Shown in pieces: positions 27,199 through 40,300 of a stretch of 64,000 bases of DNA. The notes beneath the pieces were generated by a model. It was given only the letters and a program-made list of their open reading frames with translations. It was not told the origin of the DNA and did not search any database. This DNA comes from Salminus brasiliensis (lineage: Eukaryota; Chordata; Actinopteri; Characiformes; Bryconidae). Both the position numbers and the translations under genes were made by a program. The stretch covers positions 24,996,925 to 25,060,924 of the forward strand of contig NC_132878.1 in NCBI RefSeq assembly GCF_030463535.1. Direction: 5' to 3'. Every line of letters starts with the position of its first letter. Position 1 is the stretch's first letter.

Positions 27199-28264
27199 CT
27201 AACTAGTCAAGCTTACCCCCTGTCCAAACTAGTCAGGTTTACCCCCTGCCCTAACTAGTCAATTTTACCCTCTGCCCATACTAAACAGGTTTACCCTCTG
27301 CTCTAACTAGTCAAGTTTACCCCCTGCCCAAACTAGTCAGGTTTACCCCCTGCCCAAACTAGTCAAGTTTACCCCCTGCCCAAACTGGTCAAGTTTACCC
27401 CCTGCTCTAACTTGTCAATTTTACCCTCTGCCCATACTAAACAGGTTTACCCTCTGCTCTAACTAGTCAAGTTTACCCCCTGCCCAAACTAGTCAGGTTT
27501 ACCCCCTGCCCAATCTAGTCAAGTTTACCCCTGCCCTAACTAGTCAGGTTCACCCCTGCTCTAACTAGTCAAGTTTACCCCCTGCCCAAACTAGTCAAGT
27601 TTACCCCTGCCCTAACTAGTCAAGCTTACCCCTGCCCTAACTAGTCAAGTTTACCGCCTGCCCAAACTTGTCAAGTTTACCTCCTGCCCTAACTAGCCAG
27701 GTTTATCCCCTGCTCTAACTATTCAAGCTCACCCCCTGCCTTAACTAGTCAAGTTTACCCCTGCCCAAACTAGTCAGGTTTATCCCCTGCTCTAACTATT
27801 CAAGCTCACCCCCTGCCCTAACTAGTCAAGTTTACCCCTGCCCAAACTAGTCAGGTTTATCCCCTGCTCTAACTATTCAAGCTCACCCCCTGCCCTAACT
27901 AGTCAAGTTTACCCCTGCCCAAACTAGTCAGGTTTATCCCCTGCTCTAACTATTCAAGCTCATCCCCTGCCCTAACTATTCAAGCTCACCCCCTGCCCTA
28001 ACTAGTCAAGTTTACCCCTGCCCAAACTAGTCAAGTTCACCCCTGCTCTAACTAGTCAAGTTTACCCCCTGCCCAAACTAGTCAAGTTTACCCCTGCCCA
28101 AAGTAGTCAAGCTTACTCCTGCCCAAACTAGTCAAGCTTACCCCTGCCCTAACTAGTCAAGTTTACCGCCTGCCCAAACTTGTCAAGTTTACACCCTGCC
28201 CGAACTAGTGAAGTTTCCCCCCTGCCCTAACTGGTCAAGTTTACCCCCTGCTCTAACTAGGCAA
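27199..28264. repeat. 26-bp minisatellite, about 40 copies
   Basis: The monomer is close to taactagtcaagtttacccc plus cctgccc, with one-base length changes in the C run. Between about 27700 and 28000 three distinct monomers cycle together, giving a higher-order unit of about 77 bp. Unlike the 21-bp array it does not keep open frames, because the monomer length is not a multiple of three. Confidence 0.9.
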
Positions 28265-28416
28265 CAGTGCACATTTTCAGTGTGTGAACTCATGCTTATT
28301 ATTAGGTATTTGTGGAGGAGGTGGGGCTTTTAAAATGCATTCACCCTCAGAACCCTCAGAAGAGTTGCATTTAACCTGAAAATAAATGTATAGTGATATT
28401 GAAACTAATTACTGTA

Positions 28417-28690
28417 CTGTGATGCACAGATACCACTTTTTATTTCCAATACAGATACATAATCATCAAGTATCTGCTGATTCCAAGTACTGATACACAG
28501 TCGAATCTAACTAGGTGTTAATTATGCCCTTCCACTTTTATGGATGTTATTTTGGCAGTTTTGTGAACAAATATCTTGAAAGAACAGCTTTTGCTGGTAA
28601 ATTACTTGTTGGTATAACTATGAAAGCATATAGCTGTCCAATCCATAATTGGCCCCTGGGTTGGATCGGGACATTCCTGGTATGCTTACA
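28417..28690. mobile_element. Degenerate non-autonomous DNA transposon (hAT-like wording)
   Basis: It starts gatgcacagataccacttttt and ends ggatcgggacattcc, with cycling gatac words between. This is the typical wording of a common fish element. The short open frame inside is not a gene. Confidence 0.4.
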
Positions 28691-31384
28691 GCTCTATGTG
28701 ATCCTGTGATATATTTGGAAAATGTATCAGCACCACCCAGCACTAGAAAGAGTCACATTCATCTTTATTTTTTTCTCCTGCGGTGGGTCTGTTCCTCATA
28801 GGCTCCCAATGTGTCCCAGCATGTGAAGGAGAGAGAGGGAGAGAGTTAGAAGGCGAGGTAGAGGGAGAGGGCGAGGTAGAGGGAGAGAGAGGGAGGGGTA
28901 AAAAGTAAAGGGAAAGAAATGCTCCCAGGCTGAGTCATGTGATTTTTTTGTTTGGAGCTTTTGGAGACAGCCGTTGCGATGGGATGTCGGCCTCTGCGCT
29001 TAGTGGATTTTTCCGGAATCTGTTTTTCATTTTTTTCCCCTGCTCTAATTTTACCCATGTCCTCCTCCACTCTCACTAGTTCCAGTGATCCTCTGCTGTT
29101 TGACGTTTTCTTTTTGCTTTTTTGTTTCTCTTTAGGAGAGTGACTCATTCCAGCTATGTTAACATGCTAGAAGAAAGAGCGAACGAGTGAGAGAGAGAGA
29201 CAGAGAGAGGGAGAGAGAGGGAGGGAAGAAAGAAGAGAACAGAAAGGAGAGATGGATAGAAAGAGCATGTTTCAACTTAATTGAAGTCTGCAGAGTATAG
29301 GAGCCTATAGGTGGTGTGTTTGCTAAAGCGAGAGAGAGAAAGGTAGCAAGGGCGAGAGGGAACGGAAGGTTATGGAAAAATGAATTGTAAAATGAAGGAA
29401 TTGAGCAAGTAAGGAGAAAGAGTTTGTCATTGGGTGTGACGGTGTGTGTTGGAGTGTGTTTGGGACAGAATTCCAAAGAACTACATTTGAGCAGAGGCAG
29501 TCCTGCACACACACACACACACACACTCACACGTACATACTCCAAGACGTGCAGCTGACGGCCTGTCAGACAAGCTCTGAGGAATAACACTGAGGGACTC
29601 CAGGAACGAGGGATTCTTAAAAAAGAGAGAAAGTGTGAGAGAAAGAGGGGAGGAAAGCAAGAGACAGAAGGATGAGGTATCTTGGCAGGGTAAGACAACC
29701 TGTACTTTCTTACTTTAACTTTAATAAATTGTCTAAATGTTTGCTGTATGTGTGTGACCGTGTGTGTGTGTGTTTATGAACGTTTAGGCTTGCTGTGAAA
29801 ATGTGAGGTCATAGAGAACTGAATTACATTCAAGTGAGTTGTCTTTGTATATACAAGTGTACAGTATAAAGAATTTCAGCAAAGCTATTCTCAGATACAT
29901 ATAAAACCATATATATAATATGTTAAATTTTGTATTATGACTGTAATGATTTAATATGCAGTATTGCAGGAGCAATGCAAAAGATGCAGTACAGGAGCAA
30001 TGCAAGAGTTGCAGTAGAAATTTTGTGTAACCTGTAGCCTTACAGAACAAAAATGTGGGTAAGGTAAAGTAAGGTGGGTAAGTTTAAAGTAAAAGTTAAA
30101 CTTACAGTTTTATTTACTGTAAAAAAAACAACAACCTGTAAACATTAGCCTTACAGTGCACAATGTGTGCAAAGTCTAAGTTTAAACTTTAAAAAGATGT
30201 GCTAAAGTTATCTTTGCATCTCAGAAAAATGTTCAAAAGGTATGTTTACACTACAATGCAAAAATAATCATCTCAGTACAAAACTGTACAGAAGACAGCC
30301 ACAGAAGACAGTTACATTAGTCTTACATAATCCAGCTAAAGGGGTGTATGTGTGTGTGTGTGTGTATGTGTATGTGTGTGTGTGCTAGCATGTGTGCTGC
30401 AACCCCCAAACGTTGCCCCATCACCCTTCATGCCATTACTTCTCAAACGTCTGAGAATGATTTCTGCTCTTACCCAACTCTGCACTTTTTCCACATTTTC
30501 CACAATACACTCTGCAGCAGCTCTCGCCCCTGCCCCTTTGGGACGGGGACAGTGTGCCCTGCCCAGTCCGGGGCGCTCTCCTGTGGGCTATGGAGCGGAG
30601 AGACGGCCCTTATATGGAAGAACCCTAGCCTTGTAAAGACAGACAGGCCCATGTTCAGCCGCCCAGTGCCAAATCCCACTACAAAGAGCACTGAACTACA
30701 CTACCCACAGTCCTCTACTGTAAAACAAGCACTCAGCTGAAAAACTACTACACCCATTAATGCGCATGAAATATTTGTTAAAAATACACAAAGGACTGCA
30801 GATGGCATTATACTACAGCTGCACCTTTTTATTTTACAGATTAAGTTTCAGCTCCGCTTTAGTGCCACGGATCGTCTCAAAATTAGACTTTTATTAGCAG
30901 TAGTAGTATTAATAATAGTAAGTGCATCAGCAATTGCTTATTTCGGGAAGCATCAACAAGTGGACTCATAGAGAAAATATCAAAAACAACTGTTTTTCAT
31001 CTAGCTATTTTTAGATGGCCCTGAACTTCAGAATCAAACCAGTAATAATGTCTGACTTAGATCTTTGTTATTGCAAAATATAGGTAATAAAAGAAAAACC
31101 TACAAGATACAAGATACAGTCATCACACTAAATTGTGATCTCAAGCTCCCAGTTACACCTAAAGATCTATATTGAATAAATAAAATAATAAAATATAAAA
31201 GTAGAGAAATGGTAGCAACAATATGACACAATATATGAAGGAAATAGACCTTGAACATATACAGCGCTGTTAAATAATGCATAAAAGAGACCCTGGAGGA
31301 ACAAAACACACAACAGTGTGAACACAACAATGTGTATTAAGAAAAGATATTTAACCCCCAGTCCCCCATGTGTGTTTGACCTGT

Positions 31385-31660
31385 AAATAAATGTGCTAAA
31401 TGGTGTTTAGCTGTGATTGCCCCTTGGTTTCCGGGTGCTGATTACACCACCCTTAGCAGCAATACCTGCAGGCAAACTACATTCTGTAGTTGTTTAGTGT
31501 TTCACAAAGCAGTGGAGAACTTTTGGCCCACTCCTCTTTGGAGAACTGTTCCAGCTCACTGACATTTAAAGGCCTTCAAGCATGAACTGCACATTTCAAG
31601 TCTTGCCACACCATTCTAATAGGGTTTAGATCAGGACTTAGACTTAAATTTAAGCTTAGA
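31385..31660 (-). pseudogene. Tc1/mariner transposase relic, C-terminal part
   Basis: Read on the minus strand this matches the 3' half of fish Tc1-like transposase genes (plus-strand landmarks: ccacccttagcagcaata, ttttggcccactcctctttg, gccacaccattctaataggg). Frameshifts leave no open frame. A DDE transposase once moved such elements by cut-and-paste; this copy cannot. Confidence 0.65.
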
Positions 31661-32166
31661 GTTCAAATTTGTGAAACATGCTAATAAATGCATGAAATCA
31701 GACTGTTGCCTTTTGTTCTATCAGCTTTTATGTGTTTGGTTTAAGATGTTAAGTCAATCATTGTTTGAAATGTGCACAATTTCAGAGAGTACAGACAGGG
31801 GCAAACACTTATTCACAGCACTGTATACATGTGGTTCTATGGCACAGAAAACTGGTTCGGTGTCCCCAAGCAGAATTTGTTCTTTTCATGCAAAAGTATC
31901 TAACGACTCTGCTCACTAGTGAACTTGCGGCTGGGCCTGTTAGAGGGAAATATTCAAAATACTGCTGGATGAAAGTGATGTGTGATAAGAGCGAAATCTT
32001 TGTTTCTCATGAGAACAGTGGAATGTTATTTAAGTGAGAGATACTGTCTGGAGACATAGAAGGAGAGAGAGAGGGATGAGGAGAGAGGGGCAGATGTTTG
32101 TACCTAGAGTTTCAGCCAATTTAAACACTGCTAATGGAGAATGAGTGAGTGAGGGAGAGAGAGAGG

Positions 32167-32203
<37 letters not shown>

Positions 32204-32509
32204 AGGGATGGAATGCACATTAAGGGTGTAGTGATTAATGCCAAACATGATGTTTGGAATCATTTAGTTGTGATCTTAATTCCATTTTTAGAAGTGTGTG
32301 TGTGTGTGTTTGGGGTTTGTTTTCTTACACTCTCTGGGCATGTTCATGCATATACCTCATCCTTTATGTCCTGTAAGTTGTAAGGTGGAGTCTGCAAAAG
32401 TACAAGGTTCAGTTGTGACCTCTATCTATTGTACGTATCTAGAATAGATGATTTTGACAGTGGACAGGTGTTAGCATGGGCCATGACTGGTCTGCAGCCC
32501 CATATACAG

Positions 32510-32712
32510 CTGTGTGTTGTGACACATTCCTCCTGTAACCATTCTCAAACATTTCAGTGGTGACTTGTGCCACCGTGGCACTTCTTTTGGGTCTTTTCAA
32601 ATGGGCTAGCCTTCACCACCCTCAGGGATTGATGAGCCTTGGGCTCCCAACGTACTGTCGCAGATTTATGTTTTGTACCACTGTTTGTAGGTACTCACCA
32701 CTGATGACCAGA
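32510..32712 (+). repeat. Dispersed repeat B, 5' part
   Basis: Wording such as cattcctcctgtaaccattc, atgagccttgggctcccaac and gtaggtactcaccactgatg belongs to the repeat whose later part is at 16206-16505. Confidence 0.55.
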
Positions 32713-33579
32713 TGCACTCTCACAAGCATTTGCATTGATTTACCAGACTGTTACAGTCAACCCTGCTCTTGGGGGAAGTTGTAACGCTTGTGCTCTGGCT
32801 GCTTCGGCTGAATTGTTCGTAAACGGTTGGTGCTGGACTCCACAGGTTGCATACATTAAAACTGTATGTAAATGTCTATCTCTACCTTCTGTGTCCAGTG
32901 ACCCTACCACCAAGGTTTCGCACCCTACCACAACACTTCATACACTTTCTGTTCTCTTTAGTCCTGCTTCCGGTAATCAAAGGGGGCTTAGGTCTTGTAG
33001 TTAATTGTCTTTCCTTTCTAGTTATACAGTATTCCTCTACTTTAGTCAAATCACTGATATCAAACTCTCAAATAATTGCTAATATTGCTCAAATATTGTT
33101 TTAGGTTATGCCCCATTCTCTCCAATGTGTAAACATAATAAAGACTAATAATCACTCCCATATGTATTATATACAGTACTGTGCAAAATCTTTTTTTTTA
33201 TCTTATTTTATATTAGTGAACTCTAAAAACATTAGCATAAACACAAAGCAACACAAAGTCAGAAGGGGAGAAAAACACAGGTTTGATGAACACAGGCTGA
33301 TGTCTCTGTGAACTCCAGTCACTGTATGGATTTGTTCAGTTCCACCAGTAGCTCACCTGATCTACTTTAAAGAAGGACTAAGATAAACTGGCCTGTAAGA
33401 TAAACTGGGTGTTGGATGGGAACTGGAAATACTGGCCTTTATTCAGGACAGCACTAGAAGTGGTTAAGCTAAGCTAGCACACTCACTGTATTTTAATGTT
33501 AGTATTTTATGAACCAATGGACACTTAGCTTTGCAGATGAACGATCAGTTTGCCAGATGGCCAGATGGACATAACTAAT

Positions 33580-33604
33580 AACACACACACACACACACAC
33601 ACAC
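33580..33604. repeat. (AC)n microsatellite
   Basis: About 12 AC units. Confidence 0.95.
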
Positions 33605-33828
33605 ATCATAGCAGCAGTATAGGCAGTGTGGAAACAGTTACAGTTTGGCCAGATTCTGACAGCACATTACGCTTAGGTTAAAACAGTGGAAAATCTGACC
33701 TCAAGGAAGGGAAGTGTGTGCATGTGCTAGTGTGTTAGTGTGCTAGAAAGAAGGAGGAAGAAGAGTGTGGTGTTTTCATTCTCTGCGTGCCAGTTTGTGT
33801 ATCTGTGCACTTTGTATGTGTAATGCAT

Positions 33829-33830
<2 letters not shown>

Positions 33831-33860
<30 letters not shown>
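33831..33860. repeat. (GT)n microsatellite
   Basis: 15 GT units. Confidence 0.95.
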
Positions 33861-33862
<2 letters not shown>

Positions 33863-34681
33863 CAGGAAGGCCACCTGTAGGTACTCAGCATAGAACAATA
33901 CCTTGGCAGCAGTAGCAGTTCTCTCTCTGTCTCTGTGTGTGAGTGTGTGTGTGAGTGTGTGTGGATGTTGGATTTCCTTGGCTGTGCTCCATTGTTGTTC
34001 CAGAGATTCTTTTCCTTTATCAAGGCGGAGATAACAGCACCCTAATGACCTTAACGAGCTTAACGAGATTTTAACAACTCCCCAGAGACGCCTGTTCTCA
34101 AGAACACAACACAGGCCTCACATTGTTAATACATTGTTTACAGATGGCAGGTTATATGCCAAAAATGTAAAAAATTGCTATATTTTCAGGACATACGGTC
34201 AGTATCATCAGCTAACACTTTGAAACCCACACCAGCTAAGCGAAATAACAAGAAGGAACTATGTCACATTAGAAACTGTACTGTAGAGTAGACCAAATCA
34301 GTTTGCAATACCTGTAATACCACTAACTTTCAATTGGTCATGGCTGAGCAACATATTTTAAGTCGCTGTAAATACAACGTGAATAAACCCAAACCTGTAC
34401 AAATGATTTAGAAAATGTTAAAATGGTGTTTGTCTCGTGTTCTGTTGCTTTTGTGGCATTACACCTAAGACAACTGGAGGCTGTAATCGCTGCTAAAGGT
34501 GCTTTAACTAAGTACAGAGTTAAGGGTCTGAAAACTTTCCTGCCTTTGCGCTGTAGAGCTGAACCCCATAAGAAAAAATTAAAGCACAAGGTTTACTAAT
34601 AGCAACAATGATGGTGTGAGGAGCATATATTTCAGAACATCTAATATTTAGTTTTGTGGAAGTAACTCTTGCTGTTATTAT

Positions 34682-34708
34682 CACACACACACACACACAC
34701 ACACACAC
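34682..34708. repeat. (CA)n microsatellite
   Basis: About 13 CA units; a second short run lies at 34823-34842. Confidence 0.95.
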
Positions 34709-35244
34709 TCTTTCACACATGTCCACAACGTCTCATAAGCAGTGTTATTTCTGTATTTCTACATACATGTGTGTGTGCTTTTATCTACTTGCTGCTTGCC
34801 TGTGTGTCAGAAGTTTACATGTACACACACACACACACACACCGGATTGTGTGTGCTAAGCTCTGGTGTGTTGACAGTGCATACAGTGTGTGGTGTAGGA
34901 TTACATGGATACCAGTGAAGTAGTGAAAGCGCTGGGCTCTATGATCGTTCCATCACATGCAAACCTGAGTACTGGGGCACAAAATTGCACCACAATTTTC
35001 ACCACATTTTCATCAATCATGATTGTGATTGAAAAGAGTTTAGCAGTGGTTTTATATACAGCCACTGATGGCTCAGTAATCAAATGGCTCAGTAATCTTT
35101 GCCTCTTTGTCTTCTTTGATAGAAGAAGATAGAAAACCACTAAAACCTCAAGGGTAAGTTGTTAGTTTTTGGAGAACCAGAAGCCTGCAGAGTAGCTTCA
35201 GTGCACCTTGATATAGATTCTACAACTGTTTCTCCAAAACATAC

Positions 35245-35935
35245 TCTGATCATGTCAAGACCTAGACTAAGCCTCTACAGAGCCTTTGTTTTACTGAACT
35301 ATTCGCGAGTGGACTTTTTTTTTTAATGTTGAGGTGCATGACCCTTTTGGCATTTGACCTTCAGATCTTCAACTTCAGACTTTCTCCTGCAGGATTTCTG
35401 GTAGTCCCTCATGACTACCAGATGGCATTCTCGCACCATCACACTACCGCCATGATTTTTAACTGTCGATGTTCATTTTATCAAATACTGTGTTAGCCTT
35501 ATCTCTGACATAACAGGGATCCTCCAACAAGCTCCCCTTTCAACCAATTAAGCCACAGATCATTATTCCAAAAGCCTTGATTGTCTTAGTGTTCCCTAGA
35601 CGGTCTACATAAGCCTTTATGTTCCTTTTGGTTTTCGCCTTTCATCTTTCTTTCGGATACCGTTTTGTTCAGTCTCTTTCTAATCATGAGTCATGAATGC
35701 TGGCATTATCTGAGGTAAGCAAGACCTGCAGTTCTTGAGAAATTTCTCTAGGTTCTTTTGTGGCTTCCCAGATAGCTAAGCTCGTTTATAGTAGTCAGTC
35801 CACATCTGGGAAGATTTATTACTGTTTCAAGTTTTCTACATTTGGACATAATGACTCTCACTGTGGTTTCTTGGATTCCTAGAGCCTTAGAAATGACTTG
35901 CGTGCTGCATTTGCCGAGACTTTTTTGCTTACTTC
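35245..35935 (-). pseudogene. Tc1/mariner transposase relic, N-terminal and middle part
   Basis: On the minus strand this corresponds to the 5' and central part of a Tc1-like transposase. Plus-strand landmarks are gactctcactgtggtttctt, gagccttagaaatgactt, gttcagtctctttctaatca and accatcacactaccgccatg. Many indels destroy the frame. Its low-coordinate edge repeats the motif that ends the relic at 31.66 kb, so the two cover complementary halves. Confidence 0.65.
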
Positions 35936-37192
35936 ACCTCACTGTAACAATTGTATTTAACCTCTTAAGGTCCTGCGTCCTCATATAGGGACATTACATT
36001 TTTGCTTCTCTGCACCATGGTACTTCATTTTTTAAACCTTTGACCCTTTGGCCTCATTGTTTTTTTTTTGTTGTTGCAAAAACGGCTTTCTGTACAAAGA
36101 CTAAGTTTTGTTTTTATACTTGTTAAGTCCTACTAATCCCAAATAGGAGAAATCAAAAATGCACACCAACAAAAGTGTGTTTAGTGATGTTTAGATTCTG
36201 CAGAACAGAAAGTAATCAAGTCTTTGTTGGTTTGTAAATCTGGAACAGTTAAATATGACAAATGTACAAAAATGCAAGGCCTTTTTCTTGACACTTTCCT
36301 TTTAATTTACTTATATTTATATTTGTAGTTTATTACACTGCATTTCCTATATGATTATATATTACAAAGTTAATACACATTTTTGTCCATCAGTCAATTG
36401 GAAACCAGCCAGAAAAATACTGCTAAATTTTCCTGGACAGAAAAAAAACATTGCTCAAATTATTGCTCAGATTTGGAGAATCCAACACAGATTAGAAGCG
36501 TTCCATGTTTTGCTACATGTTGTAATTCAGTTTTTTTTACCTCAGCTTTGTGCATTTTTTCTTCAATCAGAAAAAGCGAGTATTGCTAACAATATAATAC
36601 ATAAGTAGTTTTACAATAAATATAAACTTTAGATTGTTATTTGTGTTTAAGTATAAGTTGTATAGTTTATAATTAATAATGATAAATGAATAATGAATGC
36701 GAATGTTGCGAACTGTAATGAAAGCAACAAGCCACAAGTTTGTGTTTTGCAAATAATATCATGCCACTTGGTGGCTAGTAGGCACCAACTTGCAGTAGTT
36801 AGCATGTTCCCCCAGACTGTTACTTTATTAAGGGTCAGGTTTTTTATTTAGACTCATTTCCATCCGCTTTGGCATCTGCTGATTAATTGTTCTTGGAAAT
36901 TCTTGCATTCTTATTTATCTGTTACTGTCTTTCCTTTGCTGGGCAAAAGAATGTTCCTGTTTGGAGATACTGTGTTAAAAATAACAGATAAACAGGTCAG
37001 TGGAATTCCACAATTAAGCCCAATACATGCTTGATGTCTGACATTTGCCCCTTTAGGTCTACCCAGGTGCTTTGAGGCTAATGTAGCTAAAAAGCAGCGA
37101 AGGCTTAAAGCCACTGGGTTAGCATCTTTTAAACTGCATGCCGGAATCATCACACACACCTCAAACCGCTCTCTTATACTGTCATTCTATAG

Positions 37193-37351
37193 GAGGTGGA
37201 GGTGGAGAGAGGTGTTCGGTTGGTGATGGAGAGCGCTCTGTCAGCGAGGGATCGGGTGGGGGTCCAGGATTTCCTGCTGCTGGAAAACTACACCAGTGAG
37301 GCAGCGTTCATCGAGAACCTGCGCCGACGCTACAGAGAAAATCTCATATAC
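37193..37351 (+). CDS. myo1c: Myosin coding exon 1 (ATG at 37226)
   Basis: Acceptor tctatag at 37186-37192; donor gtaaga at 37352. It encodes residues 1-42. The 33 bases before the ATG are open in frame and read [16 protein letters not shown] is like the G-V-R-V-T that precedes the same Met in longer mammalian isoforms. Confidence 0.85.
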
Positions 37352-40300
37352 GTAAGATAAACACATACACAAACACAACCAGCATTATCAGACCAGTAAG
37401 GTAACTTCAGGGACACTGGTAATAATTGTGAGCCACCTGGAAACCCCATGCTCCTGCACATTTACCTGAGCAATGTCTGCCACAACATTAAAATATGGCA
37501 CAATTTTAATAACCCTACAGTTTTTATTGTCATACACCTTCAGCAAGAAAGGTTTGCTTCTTGCTTATGTAACTATATCAAGTTCATTAGTCTTAGCCAG
37601 TTTCTTCGGGATGCTCAGGGATTAAATCTTGTTCGGGACTGTGCAGCAATCTTTTGAATAAAGATTTTCCATTAAAAAGAATATATCAATGCTGTCACTG
37701 ATGTATCTCCAAAACAGCAACTTTACACAAAACCTTCTTAACCACCAGTGGAAGTTCAGATAAATTATTGATTAGATTATATTACACTTAATTTTGGATC
37801 ACTTCTGTTTGTCCATTTATTATAAAATTTGGACACAAAGTAAAGAACAACTGCCAGATTCACATTATGTCAAAATGGAGATACAGGGGTTTTGTATGAA
37901 AATATAGGCTTAACCAGTACATGACTAGGCTTAACCAGTCAGTAGTGAGTTCTAAATGGCTGAAGGATAAAAGCATAAGGAGATGTGGCGTGTATAGGGT
38001 GTGGGGGCCTTGCAGACGGTAACTGGGTTAAACCACTGAACATTCACATAAGGGGGTGCCACTAAAAGTTTGAGAGAATGGAAGATGATTGTTTTTGGCA
38101 CTGTATCTATAACTAGTCTTTTATAATTTAATGAATGCAGTGTTCTAATAAAGAATTCATTTAAAATCATAAAAAGTATAGTATGGGTCCCTGTCTCTTT
38201 AAGGCCTATGGAAACCAAACCCCTTTCATCAACCCTGGGTAAGAAACTAATTGTAGATCCTGGACTAGGGGTGGGCAGTATGATGACTTGTTATCATTAT
38301 TGTGAAGTTACATTATAGAAAATGATGCTCAACTGGCAATTCTTCTTCTGGTCAGATTTTATAGGCACAAAACTTAAATAATAATAACTGGGTTTCTCAA
38401 GCAGTGATTATGAAGCCACATTCATATGTCTTTTAAAGTCTGTTCTTTCTCCAGAGACTGTTCTGGTTATATTTTTAGCTTCATTAAACATTAGTAGAAA
38501 CATAAACAATACCTTAAGTTAGCACACAGCTTTTGACTTTGCTTAAAACAGTGGTCAATGGAGCTTCCGTTCCCAGTTCCGTTCAAAGTGTCTGTAAACA
38601 TCAACAATCAGTCTTTAAGTGTAGTAGCTGATGGGATGTCAGCATAGTGTATCAGGTATTGTAATTAAGTTTACAATTAAAAGTTTTCTACTATCTTAAC
38701 CACTTATAGTGCTTTGTTGATAATACACAAAGCAGGACTGTAAATCACAGCAAAAAGGCCATTTTTTCACAGATGAAAAAGAGGCCATTTCATCAATACA
38801 AAGTATTTATTAAAATTTTTAGGAAAGCAGCATCATCATCACCAGCATGATCCACACTGCAGTGTTGTGTTTGGTCCATGTTGCTTAATATCATTTCCCT
38901 AATAGAGCATATATACATTATAGGCCCAAATGTTAGTCAGTGCCCCTTCTAATGACTACATTTAGCTACACTAAGTTGCACCCACTGCTGATAGGGAGCT
39001 CCCCAGAAGCCTTGGAGACTCCTCCAAGACACTCTGACCCAGTCATATAGCCATATTGATTTGGCCTTTGCCAGATTGGCTCAGGTCTTCACACCTGGCC
39101 GTTTCTGCATAGTCCATTCTTCAACATTCCACGCATTGACTTTAAGAGCCAACTGTTCATTTACCATCTCACATACATCCCAGACCTTCACATGCCTCAC
39201 TGCCCATAGCTAATTTTGTAATAATGTTATTAGCTTTATCTGTGTTATGCGTGAGAGTGCGGGCCCACATACAGGCTTTTAGAGTTTATGTCTCTCTCTC
39301 TCTTTCTCTCTCTCCCACTTTCACAGACATATATTGGCTCTGTGTTGGTGTCTGTGAATCCATACAGAGAGTTAGAGATCTACTCCAAACAGCACATGGA
39401 GCGCTACAGAGGAGTCAACTTCTATGAGATTTCACCTCACATGTAAGTGTGTAAGTGTGTGTAGGGGTGTGTGTGTGTAGGTGGGGGGGGTCTTGGGAAT
39501 CCTGGGGAACATTCTGCTCATTCTCTCAAAATGACTCACTTTTCCTGGAGACTCTGGTGATTGGACCCATGCACACAGAAACACACTCATTGTCACACAC
39601 ACACACACACACAGTAACAGCACACCCTTTTCCATTAGCAGTGTACTGAGATTTGAGCTGTTGCCAGTAGCTGGAATCCCGGCGTTCTGCTGTAATTACA
39701 GTTTTCCCTTTCCACCTCATTCCATTTATTCATCCTGAGGCCACCAAAAGAGACTCTTTCTCATACAGGCTGTAAGATATGGGCATTATACTATATTTCA
39801 GGTACACTGCTATTGATGATGATTACAGTATGCTTCATGTTACAATACTTAAGCAAACCCCTGCTTAAGTATTGCTTTATTTGTTCTGAAATATGTCGGA
39901 GTAAATCGGAGTAAATACTAATATGAGCTCGCTTCAAGGTAAATAAGTAAGGCCAGTTGTACTTCTATGAGCCCCTTTTTACACCAAAATCTATGACCAA
40001 TGAATTCTGTGACCATAGAGGACGCTGTGGTTCATGAAGTGACGAGGGTTTCATTCGCCGTTTTCTACTTATGAAAACACCAGGATGCTCATGGCTTATC
40101 CAAACCATAGGAATAACACTTGTTGGCAAAATGCCAGGGACAGGAAAACATTTTATACACAACCAAAAGTTGAGTTTCTGTGCAGCGTCATCACAGAGAT
40201 GCGCACTCAACCAGGGGGCAAAAAGCAACAGAAGGCAGCCCTCCTCACACTAGAGTAACACTGTGGTCACACTGAGATAATCGGCACAGCCAGAGCTACC

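Larger units (their letters stand above)
20758..37192 (+). other. Putative myosin intron 1 (16.4 kb)
   Basis: No protein-coding exon was recognised on either strand. It contains microsatellites, a family-A MITE (23868-24356), a 26-bp minisatellite (27199-28264), a degenerate transposon (28417-28690), GA-rich runs (28828-28892, 29190-29230, 32155-32215), repeat B (32510-32712) and two Tc1 transposase relics. The open frame of 179 codons on the minus strand at 29159-29698 is low-complexity. Confidence 0.4.

Noticed and set aside
27199-28264. CRISPR-like array
   Set aside because: Monomers are directly adjacent with no unique spacers, and the DNA is vertebrate; it is a minisatellite.
29159-29698. 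179-codon open frame on the minus strand
   Set aside because: Low-complexity Leu/Ser/Phe-rich product of GA-rich DNA with a CA repeat; no domain.
34905-35132. Short open frame as an alternative myosin 5' exon (contains A-L-G-S)
   Set aside because: Only a chance four-residue resemblance to the long isoform; no phase-0 donor in the right place, and the DNA nearby looks repeat-derived.
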